A stretch of 64,000 bases of DNA from Artemia franciscana. Taxonomy: Eukaryota > Arthropoda > Branchiopoda > Anostraca > Artemiidae. The position numbers and the translations under genes were made by a program. Below are positions 25,045-37,917 of this stretch, in pieces; position 1 is the stretch's first letter; every line of letters begins with the position of its first letter. Under the pieces are notes generated by a model. It did no database searches, was not told the DNA's origin, and saw only the letters and a list, made by a program, of their open reading frames with translations. The stretch spans positions 19,364,944 to 19,428,943 of the forward strand of contig NC_088871.1 of the NCBI RefSeq assembly GCF_032884065.1. The letters are read 5' to 3'.

Positions 25045-25129
25045 ACAATGTCCATCTTTATCCACCAATTGCTCTTTGGTTCTAAGGGTATAATAAGTAA
25101 TCCAGGTTTCATCTTCCAGGAATATCTGC
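25045..25129 (-). pseudogene. Possible mariner/Tc1-superfamily transposase scrap
   Basis: The minus strand reads LEDETWITYYTLRTKEQ then a stop. This resembles the GDETWVxHYxPETKxQ block around the first catalytic Asp of mariner transposases. Nothing else of the transposase can be read with confidence on either side, so this stays tentative. Confidence 0.35.
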
Positions 25130-25985
25130 AATAAAAATGAATTTCCACTCTCATCATAATGTGTCATAAGCAATCGTGTCAATAATGTGTTTGTTGTTGT
25201 TTGTTGTCAAAAACATTTGTTGTTTTGGTGTTATTCAGAAAGAAATTTAGGCACCAAACATAATTTACAATGAATACCATAAACTCTTTGTAAAATAAAG
25301 GTGCCGAATGCCAACATTCAGGAGCTTAAAAGATTTTGAAAAACCGTTTGTTTCTGCCTCGTAAGTGTTAAATTTAATCGGCTTGATTATTGTAAATGGA
25401 TGTGATAATTTCATTACGCAAATACAAGTGCAGGAAGATGGCCAAATACCAGCGCCCAAAAAAACCCAAAATCATTTTCTCCTTACTGTGCCTGGATATC
25501 AATTAGCTCATTTTGGAATTACAATTGCTGAGACAGAGTGTACAAGCTCAAAAGAAAATATGGACTTTGAAACATATCCGTGTGTACCCATGCCATGTGC
25601 ATTTTGCTAAGTGTGATGCATGTTTTTTTAAGTTTTTATTTGAAAAGAAAACTATTGAAAATTTAATGTATGAAAATGGAAAATTAAAAATTTAATATTT
25701 AGTTATCTCACAAGTTGAGAATTCTGGGCGCCATGGACTCTGGATGCTTAAGTAAATGTTTTGGGTCCTTGGGGCTATAGGAGCTGGGTGTCAAAGTAAT
25801 GTTGGTTCACATTCGGTGTCATTTGAAACTGAAAAAGCGTCAACTTCGAAATGGTGGTAACTGTAAACCACTGCCTTATTTTTTGACACCTCGCTTAAAT
25901 TAAAGGTGCTTATAGTGGCCACTTACCTCTAGGCAAATAGTTCCCATTCACACGAATATTCTATTACTACTAGTACTACTACTAA
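25130..25985. other. Intergenic, no gene recognised
   Basis: Several short open frames overlap at 25265-25695, but none has a recognisable family or composition. A short run of 'ctact' repeats is at about 25964-25982. Confidence 0.35.
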
Positions 25986-27000
25986 TAACTCACTGCAGCA
26001 CCAAGCCGCCAGAGGCCAACACAGCTACGCATGCTCCTCCAACCTAATCTATTTAAAGCCCCCCTCTTTACACCCTCCCAGGAAGTTCCCATTTCCTTTA
26101 AATCTTTATTTATGACATCCTCCCAACCCAGACAAGGACGACCTGCTTTCTGTGTAGCCCCAGACGGTAGGCCAAAAAGGACAATCTTCGGTAATCTGTC
26201 ATCCGTAGAACGTGGCCTAGCCATCTCAACCTTTCTTTTATTATAGCCCTAGAAAGCGGGATTGAGCCACATTTTTCGTACAACCTACTGTTTGAAATAC
26301 GGTCAGTCAGCTGGGTACCCAGAACAATCCGTAGGCGATTTCTCTGGAAAACATCTAGTAAATTTTCATCTGCTTTTCGGAGTGCCCATGCTTCAGAGCC
26401 ATATTTGACCACTGTCATCACTGTAGCTTCCAATATTCTAATCTTGGTTTGCAGACTTATCTTTCTATTCTTCCAAACTTTTTTTAACTGTGAAAAACAC
26501 CCTGGGCCTTAGCTATTCTACTTTTAACATCTTCACTGCTCCCACCATCTGTACTAATAATACTACCAAGGTAAACTGAAGCTCCCAACCTGATCAATCT
26601 TTTCGTTACCTAATGTTACCTGTTAATCTTTACTTATTCCTAGCCTTAGTGACTTAGTCTTCTTAACATTAATTTTCGAGCCTATTTTAGCACCCTGAAC
26701 TCGCAAAACCTCTAAAAAGTCATTCATTTTGCTCACACCTTCATCTAATATGCTTTAATCATCAGCATAATCTAAGTCCAGGAGCGTTTTCCCTCCCCAT
26801 CTGATTCCATGGTCTTCAATTGCCTTTTCTGTGCTCCTTAAGACGAAGTCCATCAAAATGATCCATATAAAGGGGGATAAACACGACCCTGCTTAATTCC
26901 TGATTTAATACAAAACCAGTTGCTAACCTCATTTCCTACATTAACCGCAGCAGTATTATTCTCGTACATAGAATAAATCACTTCAATGTATTTTTCTGGT
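25986..27000 (-). pseudogene. RTE-like non-LTR retrotransposon RT remnant
   Basis: Read on the minus strand from 27000 downward: KYIEVIYSMYENNTAAV, NEVSNWFCIKSGIKQG, the catalytic YADD box near 26758-26769, QVGSF, then VVKYGSEAWALRKADE, RWLGHVLRMTD and the C-terminal GRPCLGWEDVINKDLKEMG region. The order matches the RT and its C-terminal tail of RTE/BovB-like and related elements. Stops and frameshifts (for example directly after YADD) make it a pseudogene. The endonuclease is absent, so it is 5'-truncated or cut by the neighbouring plus-strand RT fragment. Confidence 0.8.
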
Positions 27001-27605
27001 GCTTTTACTAAATGGAATTCGAGACTGAGTGCTTCAATTCAAATAGAAGATGGGGCTCGCCAAGGGAGCGTGCTATCACCTAGCTTATTTAGTTTGGCTA
27101 TTGCCGATGTTATGGATCGCCTCTTGCCCATTCCGTTTCTTAACGGTGTGGAGATAATGCGTCTCGCGTGCGCTGACGATGTATTGCTTATTAGTCGAAC
27201 GTGCGAAGCTCTTCAATCGAATCTTGATAGGCTCTAATATTGAATGGTTTTTTGTAGTATTGGTCTGTAATTGTCCAGTTTTTGTTTCTACCGGTACTTT
27301 TGCTATTTCTTGCGTTCATTCATTTATGTACATGGGAGCACAGTTTGCGTGTACGTTACGTCAGACACAAGAAGCAATATGAGGTCAAATAGTGGAAGGA
27401 TTCCGGTCTAGTTATTGTTCGATTTTACCAAATCGGGGCAGATTTTGCCGAGAAGATCTTGGAACGATTTTCTTGTCTCGTCTTGCGCCCCACGTTACGT
27501 ATTTGTCGGGAGTGCTCTTCCTCATGACATGAACAGACATGTCGCGTCTTAAAAAAAATTATTTTAAGGTTTTGCAAATATTTCCTATGTCTTCCTTTTA
27601 GGCAC
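27001..27605 (+). pseudogene. Second LINE RT fragment, head-to-head with the previous one
   Basis: The plus strand reads GARQGSVLSPSLFSLAIADV and RLACADDVLLIS, the RT palm with its ADD box, up to 27237. A frameshift follows and then FMYMGAQFACTL near 27330 and FLSRLAPHVTYLSGVLF near 27465. It is not the same family as the minus-strand RT next to it. No 5' part is present. Confidence 0.7.
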
Positions 27606-29439
27606 AATAATTCAGAATTCCCATATCTGGGATCCTTTCCATCATTTAGTTAGTACTGAGCTCCGTACTAAGCGTAAATCGGCATCATCAAATTCGCGCC
27701 TTGTGCCTTTTTTTTGGTGAATAGTGCTTTAAGTGATTTCTAATGTCTAAATTTTTTTGTCTTATTTGTTATATTCTCCACTTTTTCCTTTGTGTTTTTA
27801 TAGTGGGTCAATAAAAAAGAAAAAAGAAGATGATATGACACAATACAGAAATCTATGCCTCTTTGAAAAAAAAAAAATCGTTTCCCGCGTTTTCTGAACG
27901 ATAGAAATTGTTTTGTTTTTGAGCCATTCTGAAATTTTTTTTTTATCTCTTAGGGAGTCGCTAAATCCTGGGGATTTACAGCTCACTTCGGTAACAATTG
28001 CTTACCAACCATAATGGAGTTAATGGTTGGTAATGTAAGACTATTTCTGATTTATGTGTCGGTGTTTGATAACAACAGTGTCTCTGTAGATGCATTAGAT
28101 TGGGACATTGCGCCTAAATTCAGCAAAATGGCCATACAGGCCACCATACATTGCTTTGCGTCCAATGGAACTTCCTAAGTCAAAATTGGGCCGCTATGGT
28201 CAATGCCCGTCACATTGGGTAATGCAAGCTTGACGATTAGGGCCAGACAATTTATACAGAACTAATCCAGATGGTCAAGGTTAATAACCTATAGAAACTA
28301 CAAGAGCATTAATTCTTTGCTTGGTTCAGAAAATTTCATTAAAAGCTTTGTAGAGATACAAAATACAAGCACGCTTTGGATTTCTGTTCATCTAGGAACG
28401 CAAGTATTTTACTGGTCTTTTCTTTGAAGTGAGAATATCCTGCTCCATATCTTCTACCATGCCTAGTTTTAAAAAAACATGTATTAGTGACGGCCATTGC
28501 TCAAGTACCCTTGTAATTGCTTGCTCCATGGACAGCCAGTGGATATTTACTATTTGATGCACCCTTTGGAAATTTGTTTGAGTAAACTCTTTTATTTCTT
28601 GCAGCTAAACAATTCTTTTGGATCCATTTTCAACTGAACTGATTGAATCCTTCAGAAAGATCTCTAGACTTTAAGGAAGTAGCTTCATCACGTGGGTAAC
28701 ACACAGTGCGAGAGAGTTGCTAATACAACCCATGGTAAATAGTTTAGGTAGAGTTTATTTTTTCCATCTTTACTGAAAAAGAGCCCTCCAAGGCTTGGAT
28801 CAGCGCCTGTATTACCCGAGGTGTTCTTACAGCCTCCAATCATATTTTTTTAGCCCAACATCTAGTTCACCAGAGCAGCCTATGATCAAAACCTTCTGAC
28901 TAGAGCTAGACGCGTCATGGACCGCATGTATCTCCAAAAGTTCATACTTCCTAAATCACGTTTCTGGATGCTTGCTTCTGACAGTAACAACCAGGAATCT
29001 CGCAATTCCTCGATCCGTTTATATCAAACTTCCAATTTCCTACTATTCCAAAGCTTAAAAACAGCTTATACGGTACACAAGACTATTTTATATGATTTAG
29101 CTATGATGATCCTTTCAATTTGAAAATTTGACCCAAAAGATAGAAAAGTGTTACAAGCTCTTAGAAGCGTCAAAATGACACCAGCAAAATCTTACGCTGT
29201 AAGCACTGTTTGTAAATCTCCAAGCAGCGTTAGAGTTATCACTAGGTCAAAATAAAATCATTGAAATTTAGAGAAAAAAATCGTTATATGAGCAAAAAGT
29301 CGATTGATTTAAAATTTGAACTGTTCCTTGTTGAAAGAACTAAAAAAGGTTTGGTTTCTAATTATCTAAGTCATTATTAAAGTTTAAGATAAAAGATTTA
29401 AGTTAAAAGTTTTGAAATAAAAGTTTATTTCATTATAAA
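27606..29439. other. Intergenic, nothing recognised
   Basis: A 1.8 kb stretch without a supported coding region. The 68-codon plus frame at 28917-29123 has no recognisable family. A purine-rich run lies at 27808-27875. Confidence 0.4.
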
Positions 29440-30545
29440 AGTTTAAAATCTAAGAATTCGTGGAAACGCTCTTAATTTAGTGAGATCTTGTTTATAAGAA
29501 AGAAGTTTTACAGTCCAATTTGGGGAGGAATCATCTCCTGTTTTTCCTTTAGAAAATATAGGGGTTCCACAAGGGTCTCTATTGGGGCCATTACTTTTTT
29601 TTATACATAAAAGACCTTCCAAATTGCATGCCTTCGGACGATGAATTTCCAATATTGTTTGCAGATGACACAGAAATTAGTTTGAAGGCAGGCAACGAGG
29701 AGGACCTACGAGCGGCCCTAGAAACTGTTTTTTTTTAATGTAAATTATTTGTTTCATGCTAATCGACTAATACCTTACCTAGGAAAGTTGGAATTCGTGG
29801 TTTCTGGGAGAAGTTTGAGAGCAGTAAAGCGTTTGTCATTTAAAACTATTAATACTGGAACTTCCTCCATAAAAAGAGTGGATGTATTTCGATATTTAGG
29901 TATCTACAGTGACTCAACTATGTCTTTTAAGGCGAATATCAATAAACTCAAGGCAACAGTGTTCAGGAATCTCGGTTGTTTGCATAGAGAAAAGTTCTTG
30001 CTTCCTTACCAAATAATGAGAATTTATATTTTTCATTAGTTAAATGCTATTTTCAATATTACCCGACTGTTTGAATGTTTGACATTCCATTCGCATTTAC
30101 GAAGACTCCAAATTGTCCAAAACAAGTCAATAAGAATCATGGACCATTTTAACACACCTTAGGAAGACACAAGAATTATCCGATACCAAAACATCTTTTT
30201 ATTTCTTAATAAATAATAAATAATTTTTTATTTCTTAATAAGGTGGACAAATTTTCCACCTTAACATAGGCATATGGGTTTTAAAAATCTAGCGTAGAGA
30301 TAATTTTTTTCAATAATATGAAACTCTTGGCTGAAAATAAACATAGCTATTTATCAAGAGCAAGGAATAAGTTTCCTTTTATTAAAAATGAAAGATCAGG
30401 ACTAAGTCAAGATATCAACTTCCTGAGATTGCCAATAAATATAAACTATTTGATTTAATAAGTGAAGAACCATCACTCTATACATATAAAAAGAAATTGA
30501 AAGAGATAGTTCTTTCTGCCTATAATAGTGGGGACTGAATGTAAA
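29440..30545 (+). pseudogene. LINE remnant: RT palm to C-terminus
   Basis: In three shifting plus-strand frames the order is NIGVPQGSLLGPLLFFI (29560), FPILFADDTEISL (29650), VFRYLGIYSDSTMSFKANI (29886), LRRLQIVQNKSIRIM (30098) and the C-terminal SLYTYKKKLKE (30475) with a stop near 30536. This is the RT palm, thumb and tail of a CR1/L2/Jockey-type LINE. Frameshifts near 29615 and 29735 and later stops inactivate it. The 3' end is probably close to 30790. Confidence 0.75.
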
Positions 30546-30829
30546 GTGATTTGTTTATAATTTAGTTTATAAGTCCCATCCATGTCTCCAAGAGTCGATT
30601 TTTTGTCGCTTCTTCTCTCTCTCTGTCTTTTTCTATTTACTCCGTGTGAGTTATTGAGGTGTAATTCCTTTGAGGTGTAATTCCTTTTTTTTTCTCTATT
30701 GTTAAAGCAGACAAAATGAGTTGTCCACCCGTCTCCTTTGTATAAGATTTATGTAAATCGTTTCTTGTTTAATAAGGTCAAATCAAATCAGAATTATAAC
30801 TTCTTAAGAAACCATCATAGGCAAAAATT

Positions 30830-30905
30830 TTCAATACTGAGAATCGAATCCAGGCCAACTAGGTGAGAGCAAGCTATCCTACCCAGTAAGCCAAATAGGA
30901 TTTTT
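30830..30905 (-). repeat. tRNA-derived SINE head
   Basis: On the minus strand an A box TGGCTTACTGG (30893-30883) fits the pol III consensus exactly. A B box GATTCGATTC (30850-30841) follows at tRNA-like spacing. The cloverleaf is not complete and there is no anticodon arm I trust, so this is a tRNA-derived SINE rather than a tRNA gene. Confidence 0.55.
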
Positions 30906-30949
30906 CAAAATAATGTATGTGATAAACGAAACTTGTGTTAAATAGCCCA

Positions 30950-31610
30950 TTATATTAAAGAATGAACTGTAGCCAATAGTAAAAGAAGTGTCTGGGTTCT
31001 AGCAAAAGTTAGCAACCTAGTAAGAGATGATCACATCCAATACTAAGAAATATAATAGCTCATTATTCTTAAAAATATCGTCAGATCAATTATTAGAACT
31101 ACCTTTTCTGAAACTCTTATATAGAAAACTTACCGTATCTTATATAGCGAGGAAAATCTACTGGCTTGAAAAACAAGAAACGTTGCTTGAACTACGATAT
31201 TCTGCATAAAAGACATTCTTTTCCTTCCAATTTTCCACATCTAGACGGGCACTGGAACATCATAGTGAGCTGTTTAATGGCTCATTTGAAAGAAAATTGA
31301 TCTATTTACAAACTTTTTGAACAATTGGAATCAGTTTTTTTTTTATCAAAAACTGTATTTATCTACAACACTGTAGTAACTGTTATATTAAAGAACGAAC
31401 TATAGCCAATAGTAATGTCAGACCGAAAAACAATTTGCACTATTAAAGTCGCCTTATGTCTTGGCTTGAAGCTGAGTTGCAATAATAGCTAGCAACCGAT
31501 CACGTCCAATACTAAGAACATAATAACCTAAAGCTCTTTAAAAATAGTGTCAGATCAACAAAAAGATGTATACTCTAAGAACCGCCTTGTCCGAAGCCTC
31601 TATATATGAA
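30950..31610 (+). repeat. Diverged direct repeat pair (about 180-230 bp)
   Basis: The blocks 'ttatattaaagaa(t/c)gaact(g/a)tagcc', 'c(a/g)tccaatactaagaa' and 'gtcagatcaa' appear in the same order at about 30950-31130 and 31378-31610. The period is about 430-465 bp. No coding signal is present. Confidence 0.55.
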
Positions 31611-32006
31611 AGCCAAAAAAAAAAGAAAAAAAGATATTTTCTGAGAATTTTGAGATTGTCAACTCATTCGAAAAACAATATGCTTATTGAATCTCCTGTT
31701 TCAGAGGTAGTAATGCTGTAAGGTGGCAAATTTGTCTCTAATGGTGCATGTAGCCCTACAAAATAAACGGTTAACAGAGATGTTTATTTTAGCTCAAAAA
31801 GACTTTTCCATGGCAAACTGAAGTTTTCAACAAGTTTGTGGCGTAAAAGAACAGTTCTGGCCCGAAGAAGGCCAAAAAGCTTCTGTGTGGAAGTGGACAT
31901 TTTTGTGTGGACTGATTCGAATATATTCTCTGAGGCCAACCTGACTCTTATACATAGTAATGATGGATAGCAATAAGCTTACCTAAGCTATGGATGTCAG
32001 GTGACT
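31611..32006. other. Intergenic, nothing recognised
   Basis: AT-rich stretch with an A-rich run near 31615-31632 and no supported feature before the start of the large array. Confidence 0.4.
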
Positions 32007-35000
32007 GATTTTTTCAAACGATAATTCTGACTTGTACATTGATTTTCCTCCCTGTGATACTAATTTTCTGCTTGGAATTTATCCCGTGCTGATTTTTGTT
32101 CCCAAAACTTATTAAACACCTATTTTTCTCTTCGTGAAACTTGTACGTTGATTTTTGATGCCTGTTGATTTTTACTCTTCGTGAAGCTTTTACGTTGATT
32201 TTTCTTCTCTTGAAATGCATTTTGATCATGAAACTTGTTGCGTGCTTAATTTGATTCGTATAACTTGTTGTGTGCTGATTTTTCTTTTTGAAACTTGTTT
32301 TATCTTGACTTTTCTCTTCGCGAATCTTGTGCAATGATTTTTTCTCCTTGTTAAACTGAATTTGCTCATGAAACTTTTTGCGCAATAACTTTTGTTTGTA
32401 TAGCTTGTTGAGTGCTTATTTTTGTTTTTGAAACTGGTTGAATGTTCAATTTATCTTTGTGAAACTTGTACATTGATTTTTCTCCTCGTCATTCGTCAAG
32501 CTGATTTTGTTCATGGGACAGTCAGATTTTTGTTTGTAGTACTGTTTGGATGCTGTCTTTTGATCGTGAAGCTTGTTGCATGTTGTTTTTCCTCTTTGTG
32601 AAATTTGTATATAAATTTATCTTCTCTTGAAACAGTTTTTTTTATAAGACTTGTTGCGCGATTTTGTAAATGGAACTTTTGTTGCAGGCTGATTTTTGTT
32701 CGTGAAACTTGTTGCATGATGTTTTGTCTTTTCAAGAAACTTGTACATTAATTTGTATTTCATGAAACAGATTTTTTTCATGGAACTTGTTGGGCGCTGG
32801 TTTTTTTCGTGGGACTTGTCGAGTTATCGTGCTGACTTCTGTTTTTTAAACTTATTATATGTTCAATTTTCTCTTCGTGAGTCTTTAACTTCGATTATCC
32901 TCTTCATTAAATTTTTTTTTCAAGAAAATTTTTGAGTGCTGATTTTTTTCACGAAACCTGTAAGAGGTAGATTTTTCTCTTCGTGAAACTTGTACACTGG
33001 TTTATCTCACGGTGAAACTGATTTTGTTTTAAGAAGTCATTGCATCATGATTTTTGTTCGTGGAACTTGTTGCATGTTGTTTTTTCTCTTTTTGGTAAAA
33101 CTTGATCATTGATTTTTTTTTTATTCCAACTGATCTTGTTCATGGAGCTTATTACGCGTAGATTTTTCATTCGTGAAACTCGTTCCGTGTTAATTTCTCT
33201 CTTCGCGAAACTTGTACGTTGATTTTTCTCCTCGAGGAACTGATTTTGTTCATGGAATGTATTGCATGCTGATTTTTGTTCGTGAAACTTCTTGACTGCA
33301 CATTTTCTTAGAAGTTGTTAGATGTTACTTCTTATCTCTGCGGATCTTGTACATTGGTTTTTCGGCCTGTAAAACTGATTTTGTTCATGGAACTTGTTGT
33401 GTAATCATTTTTGTTTGTGGAAATTGTTGCATGCTAGTTTTTGTTCAAGAAAATTTTTTCATGCTAATTTTGATCGTGAAAAAGTGATTTTTTCATCTTG
33501 AAACTTATTTAATTCTTAGAACTTGCGTACTGATTTTTCTCATGAAACTTGTTTAATGTTTCTCTTCGTGAAAGTTGTATATTGGTTTTTATTCTCTTTA
33601 AAAGGATTTTTTCAGGAAACTTTTGGCATGCTGATTTTTGTTCTTTGAACTTGTTGCGTGCTAATTTTCGTTCGTGAAAGTTGTTGTATGTTTTTTTCTC
33701 TTCGTGAAACTTGTATATTGATTTTTCTCCTCATGAAACAGAATTTTTTATGGAATCTGTTGCTCTCCAATTTCTGTTCTTGAAACTTACTGAGTGCTGA
33801 TTTTTGTTCTTGAAACCTGTTCAGTGCTGATTTTCGTTAGTGGAACTTGTTGCATAAGGTTTTTTTCTTTTCGTGAAACTTGTAAATCGATTTTTCTTTT
33901 TGCAAAAGAGATTTTGTTCATGGAGATTGAGCCTGCTGACATTTTACTCGTGGAACTTTTTTCAAGGAACTAGTTGTGATTTTTTTTCGTGGAACTTGTT
34001 GAGTGCTGACTTTTGTTTTTTGTTCATTTTTCTCTCCGTGAAACTTTTATTTGGATTATTCTCTTCGTCAAACGGTTTTTTCAGGAAAACTTTTGTGTGC
34101 TGATATATTTTATGAAACTTGAAGGAGGTTGATTTTTTTTTTCTTCGTAAAATTTTTACACTGGTTTTCTCCAGGTGAAACTGATTTCTTTCTACGAACT
34201 CGTTGCATCATAATCTTTGTTAGTTGAACTTGACGCAATTTGTTTTTTCTCTTTGTGGAACTAAAACATTGATTTTTCTCCTCCTCGAACAGATTTTGCT
34301 CAAGGAACCTGGTGCGTGCTGATTTTTGTTAGAGGAACTAGTTACCTTCTCATTTTTTCCGTTAAACTTGTTGCATGTTGATTTTTCTCTTTGTGAAACT
34401 TGATCATTGATTTTTTATCCCAACTGATCTTGTTCATGGAACTTATTACGTGTAGATATTTGTTTGCGACACTCGTTCCATGTTAATTTTTCTCTTCGTG
34501 AAACTTGTACGATAATTTTCCTCCTCGAAAAAACTGATTTCGCTCATGGAATTTGTTGCGTGCTGATTTTTGCTCATGGAACTTCTTGACTGCAGTTTTT
34601 TTTTAAAACTTGTTGCATGTCGATTTTTATCTTTGTGAATCTTGTACATTGGTTTTATCCCCTGTAAAACTGAGTTTGTTCATGGAAATTGTTGTCTACG
34701 GATTTCTGTTCGTGAAACTTGTATGTTATTCTGTTTCTTGATGAAACTTGTAAATTAATTTTTTTCTGAAACCGTTTTTATCATAGAACTTGTTGCGCGC
34801 AAAATATTTTTTTCATGGAGTCCTGACTTTCGTTTTTTAAACGTGATATATCTTCATTTTTCTCTCCGTGAAACTTTTATTTCGGTTATTGTTTCCGTTA
34901 AACAGTTTCCTTTAAAAAAAAAAATTTACATGCTGATTTTTTCCTAAAACTTGTCAGAGGTTGATTTTTCTCTTCTTGAAACTTGTACAATGGTTTTTAT

Positions 35001-35860
35001 GCAGGTGAAACTGATTTTGTCTAGGAACTCGTTGCACCATGATTTCTGTTCGTTGAACTTGTTGCATGTTGTTTTTTCTTTTTGTGAAACTAAAACATCG
35101 GTTTTTCTCCTCGTGAAACAGATTTCGTTCATGGAACCTGTTGCGTGCTGATTTTTATTAGAGGAAGAGTTGCCTTCGCATTTTTGTTCATAAAACTTTT
35201 CGCATGTTGATTTTTCTCTTTGTGAAACTTGATCATTGATTTCTTTTTATCCCAACTGATCTTGTTCATGGAACTTGTTGCGTGAAGATATTTGATTCGT
35301 GAAAGTTGTTCCTCGTAACTTTTCTCTTCCTGAAACTTGTACTTTGATTTTTCTCAACGAGAAACTGATTTCGCTCACGGAATTTGATGCGTGCTGATTT
35401 TCGTCATTGGAACTTATTGACTACCAATTTTTTCGAAACATGTTGTATTTTAATTTTTGTCTTCGTGAATGTTGCACATTGGTTTTTCTCCACGTTAAAC
35501 TGATTTTGTCAACGGATATTTTGTTCAAGAATTTTGTTTCAAGGTTTGTGGAACTTGTTGCATGCTAGTTTTCATTCATAAAACTTGTTTCGTGCTAATT
35601 TTGATTGTGAAACATTGATTTTTTCATCATGAAACTGATTTTATTCTCAGAACTTGCGTGCTGATTTTCCTCCGTGAGACATGTTGCATTTTGTTTTCTC
35701 TCTTCGTGAGTTATACATTATTTTTTATTCTCTTGAAACGGATTTTTTCGTAGAACTCGATGCGTGCTGATATTTGTTCCTGGAGCTTGCTGCGTGCTCA
35801 TTTTTGTTCGTGAAACTTGTTGCATGTTTTTTTCTCTTCTTAAAACTTGTATATTCATTT
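32007..35860 (-). repeat. Large degenerate minisatellite array, left part
   Basis: About 3.9 kb built almost entirely of diverged units of roughly 29-32 bp. The plus-strand types are 'gaacttgttgcgtgctgattt' plus 'ttgttcgtg', 'gaaacttgtacattgattt' plus 'ttctcctcgtg', and 'aaactgattttgttcatg'. These types follow each other in a loosely repeated order, giving a higher-order unit near 110-150 bp. Because the unit is close to 30 bp, frames stay open over short distances and give KFHEEKNQHATS-type peptides on the minus strand. Stops are frequent and the reading frame shifts, so present coding is not supported. It continues at 39592 after a LINE insertion. Confidence 0.85.
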
Positions 35861-35974
35861 ATTTATTTGAAAATCCGTCAATCATACGAAATGAAAAAGA
35901 CGGAGTACGAACATGTAAATATAAGAAAATATATAAGAACATATCAGAAGAGACATAACTAGAAAGAGACTCAA

Positions 35975-36829
35975 CTAATAAAAGGGCAAACAAAATAGCA
36001 CTAAAATGAATAAAATGACTAAATTTTCAACTGCAACATAAGGGTCAGTTATGTAATACTTTTTAATGAGGATTGAGTTTCTGTACCAGGGAGGAAAACG
36101 TAGGAGGTATTTAGCAAAACGGAAGAAAAGCGCACGGATTTTAGACAATTCAGCCTTCGAGAATAGTTTCCAAAATGGTACCAGGTGCAGAATATGAGGT
36201 AAAACAGTAGCGTTATATAGGCTGGCAAGGAGGGGGCGGCTAAAACGGGATTTAGCAGAGACTATGGAAGCATACGAGCCGGAGATTCGTCGATTGAGGT
36301 GTCTGATCAGTAGAAGACGTGTATGCCTTAGAGACGGGCCAATAGGGACTCCAAGGTAATTTATGTGGTCAGCAGTATTCACGAGATTTTCACAAAAAAG
36401 CAGTGAAGGCACGTGTGGTGTTTTTTGCCAATTGAAGAGAACTATCTCGGTTTTCTCAGGGTTAAAACTGAGGCCAAGTTTTAGATATTCGATTTTAAGT
36501 GTTTCAAAAATGTCAGAAGCTTTTTGCAATGTTCTACTTAAGTTCAAGACGTCGTCGGCGTAGCATACTAAGGAGGTGTCTATAGAGGAAAGAATGCATG
36601 AGGTTGGGCAGTTATCTTGTGATTGAAGAACATGATTATTGAACAAATGAGGGGAGGAGACAGCTCCCTGGCGGGCACCTTTCAAAACGGGGATCAATTT
36701 TTCATGAGGCCGGGGAGGCAAATTTTTATCGGGAGGAAGCTTTAGGCGAATGGACAGCCTCGAGTACATATCACGTAGGGATCGAACTATGCAGGGATTC
36801 AGACCTCGTTGTGAAGCTCTTAATAACAT
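35975..36829 (-). pseudogene. LINE ORF2, RT palm and C-terminal part
   Basis: The frame reads GARQGAVSSPHLFNN, the catalytic CYADDVLNLSR, FNPEKTEIVLFNW and HINYLGVPIG, which are RT motifs B to E, followed by a thumb-like tail. It is open for 284 codons, but the preceding RT motif A (HDISRAFDSLIHAA, near 36830-36870) is separated by a frame change. In the family this polypeptide makes cDNA at the nicked target. Confidence 0.8.
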
Positions 36830-36932
36830 TGCAGCGTGAATGAGTGAATCGAACGCACGGCTGATGTCATGACTAGCAAGACTATGCTCTCTCCAGAAAA
36901 ATCCACATCGAGTAGCACACTCACTACAGCCG

Positions 36933-37355
36933 TCAAGGCATCAGCACAACCAGTGCGGCACTTAAATCCGAATTGACGTGGCGGGTTGTAGCATTTAGTT
37001 TACAGTTCATTAATGAATAGAAGCTCGAATAGTTTACATAAGGATGTGGCGACTGTAATGGGGCGGAAAGACGAGCTTTGATGTCATTTTTCCCTTTCTT
37101 CGGAATGGGGGTAAGATCCTCTACGCAGAAGGATGAGGGAACAACACCTTGCGTGAAGATCATCTGCATAAGAAGCGACAGATGCATAGCGAGAACCAAA
37201 CCACCATGTTTAATATGGATAGCGCTAACACGGTCAATTCCGCAAGAAGACATACTTTTCAACCGACGAATTGCTTGAATAACTGACTCTAAACTGACAA
37301 CAAAATCACCGTGCGGAAGCTTATCAAGGAACTCATCCAATTCTCTCTCGTACAT
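36933..37355 (-). pseudogene. LINE ORF2, RT N-terminal (fingers) part
   Basis: The frame reads LKSMSSCGIDRVSAIHIKHGG, GVVPSSFCVEDLTPIPKKGK and KARLSAP, matching the RT fingers motifs (a PxGxD-like block and the IPKKG block). The frame changes after KARLS, where the family continues RPI. It follows the linker segment at 37387-37915 after another frameshift. Confidence 0.75.
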
Positions 37356-37386
37356 GTCTACAAGCTGGGGATTAGGAGCAGAAAAT

Positions 37387-37917
37387 TCACTCGCATAATA
37401 AGAATACCAATCCTCGACAGGGATTCAGACGGCGACAACAGAGGGGTAGGCTTTGCCAAAGATACAGACTTGAAAAAAAATTTCGATCCTGTTTTGCACA
37501 GGCGGAATAGATATCAACGAGAGATTTGCGGTGGAGGGAGAGCTCCTTCGAGAATCTACGCTTCGTAGTCAGTCTGATGCCATTAATGATACCAGATCTT
37601 GGGCGCCCACAGTCTTTCCATACCGAAAACCAGAATTTTGCTCGATGACCAGCGGCTACCAGCGAATGATTTTCGGGCCATTTGTGCACCATCCCTTTAC
37701 GAACTTTTACTTTAGGTACCTCTAACCTCTCAGCATGAAGGAGAGCGTGACAAATTTCAGTACAAATAATATTGAGACAAATTTGGACTTTTTCTTTAGA
37801 GAGATCTTTCGGTTTTTGGAGGAGATTAAAGGGAATACGGATTTTATTAAGAATTTCTTCTGTCACCAGAGCAAATAGTTGCTTATCAGCCTTAAGCCAA
37901 TCAAGACGAAATTTAGG
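37387..37917 (-). pseudogene. LINE ORF2, linker between endonuclease and RT
   Basis: The minus-strand frame continues ORF2 directly after the in-frame TAG at 37918-37920 (PKFRLDWLKADKQLFALV and onward). It is Lys/Leu-rich with no catalytic motif, as expected for the linker in ORF2. The frame is lost near 37460. Confidence 0.65.
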
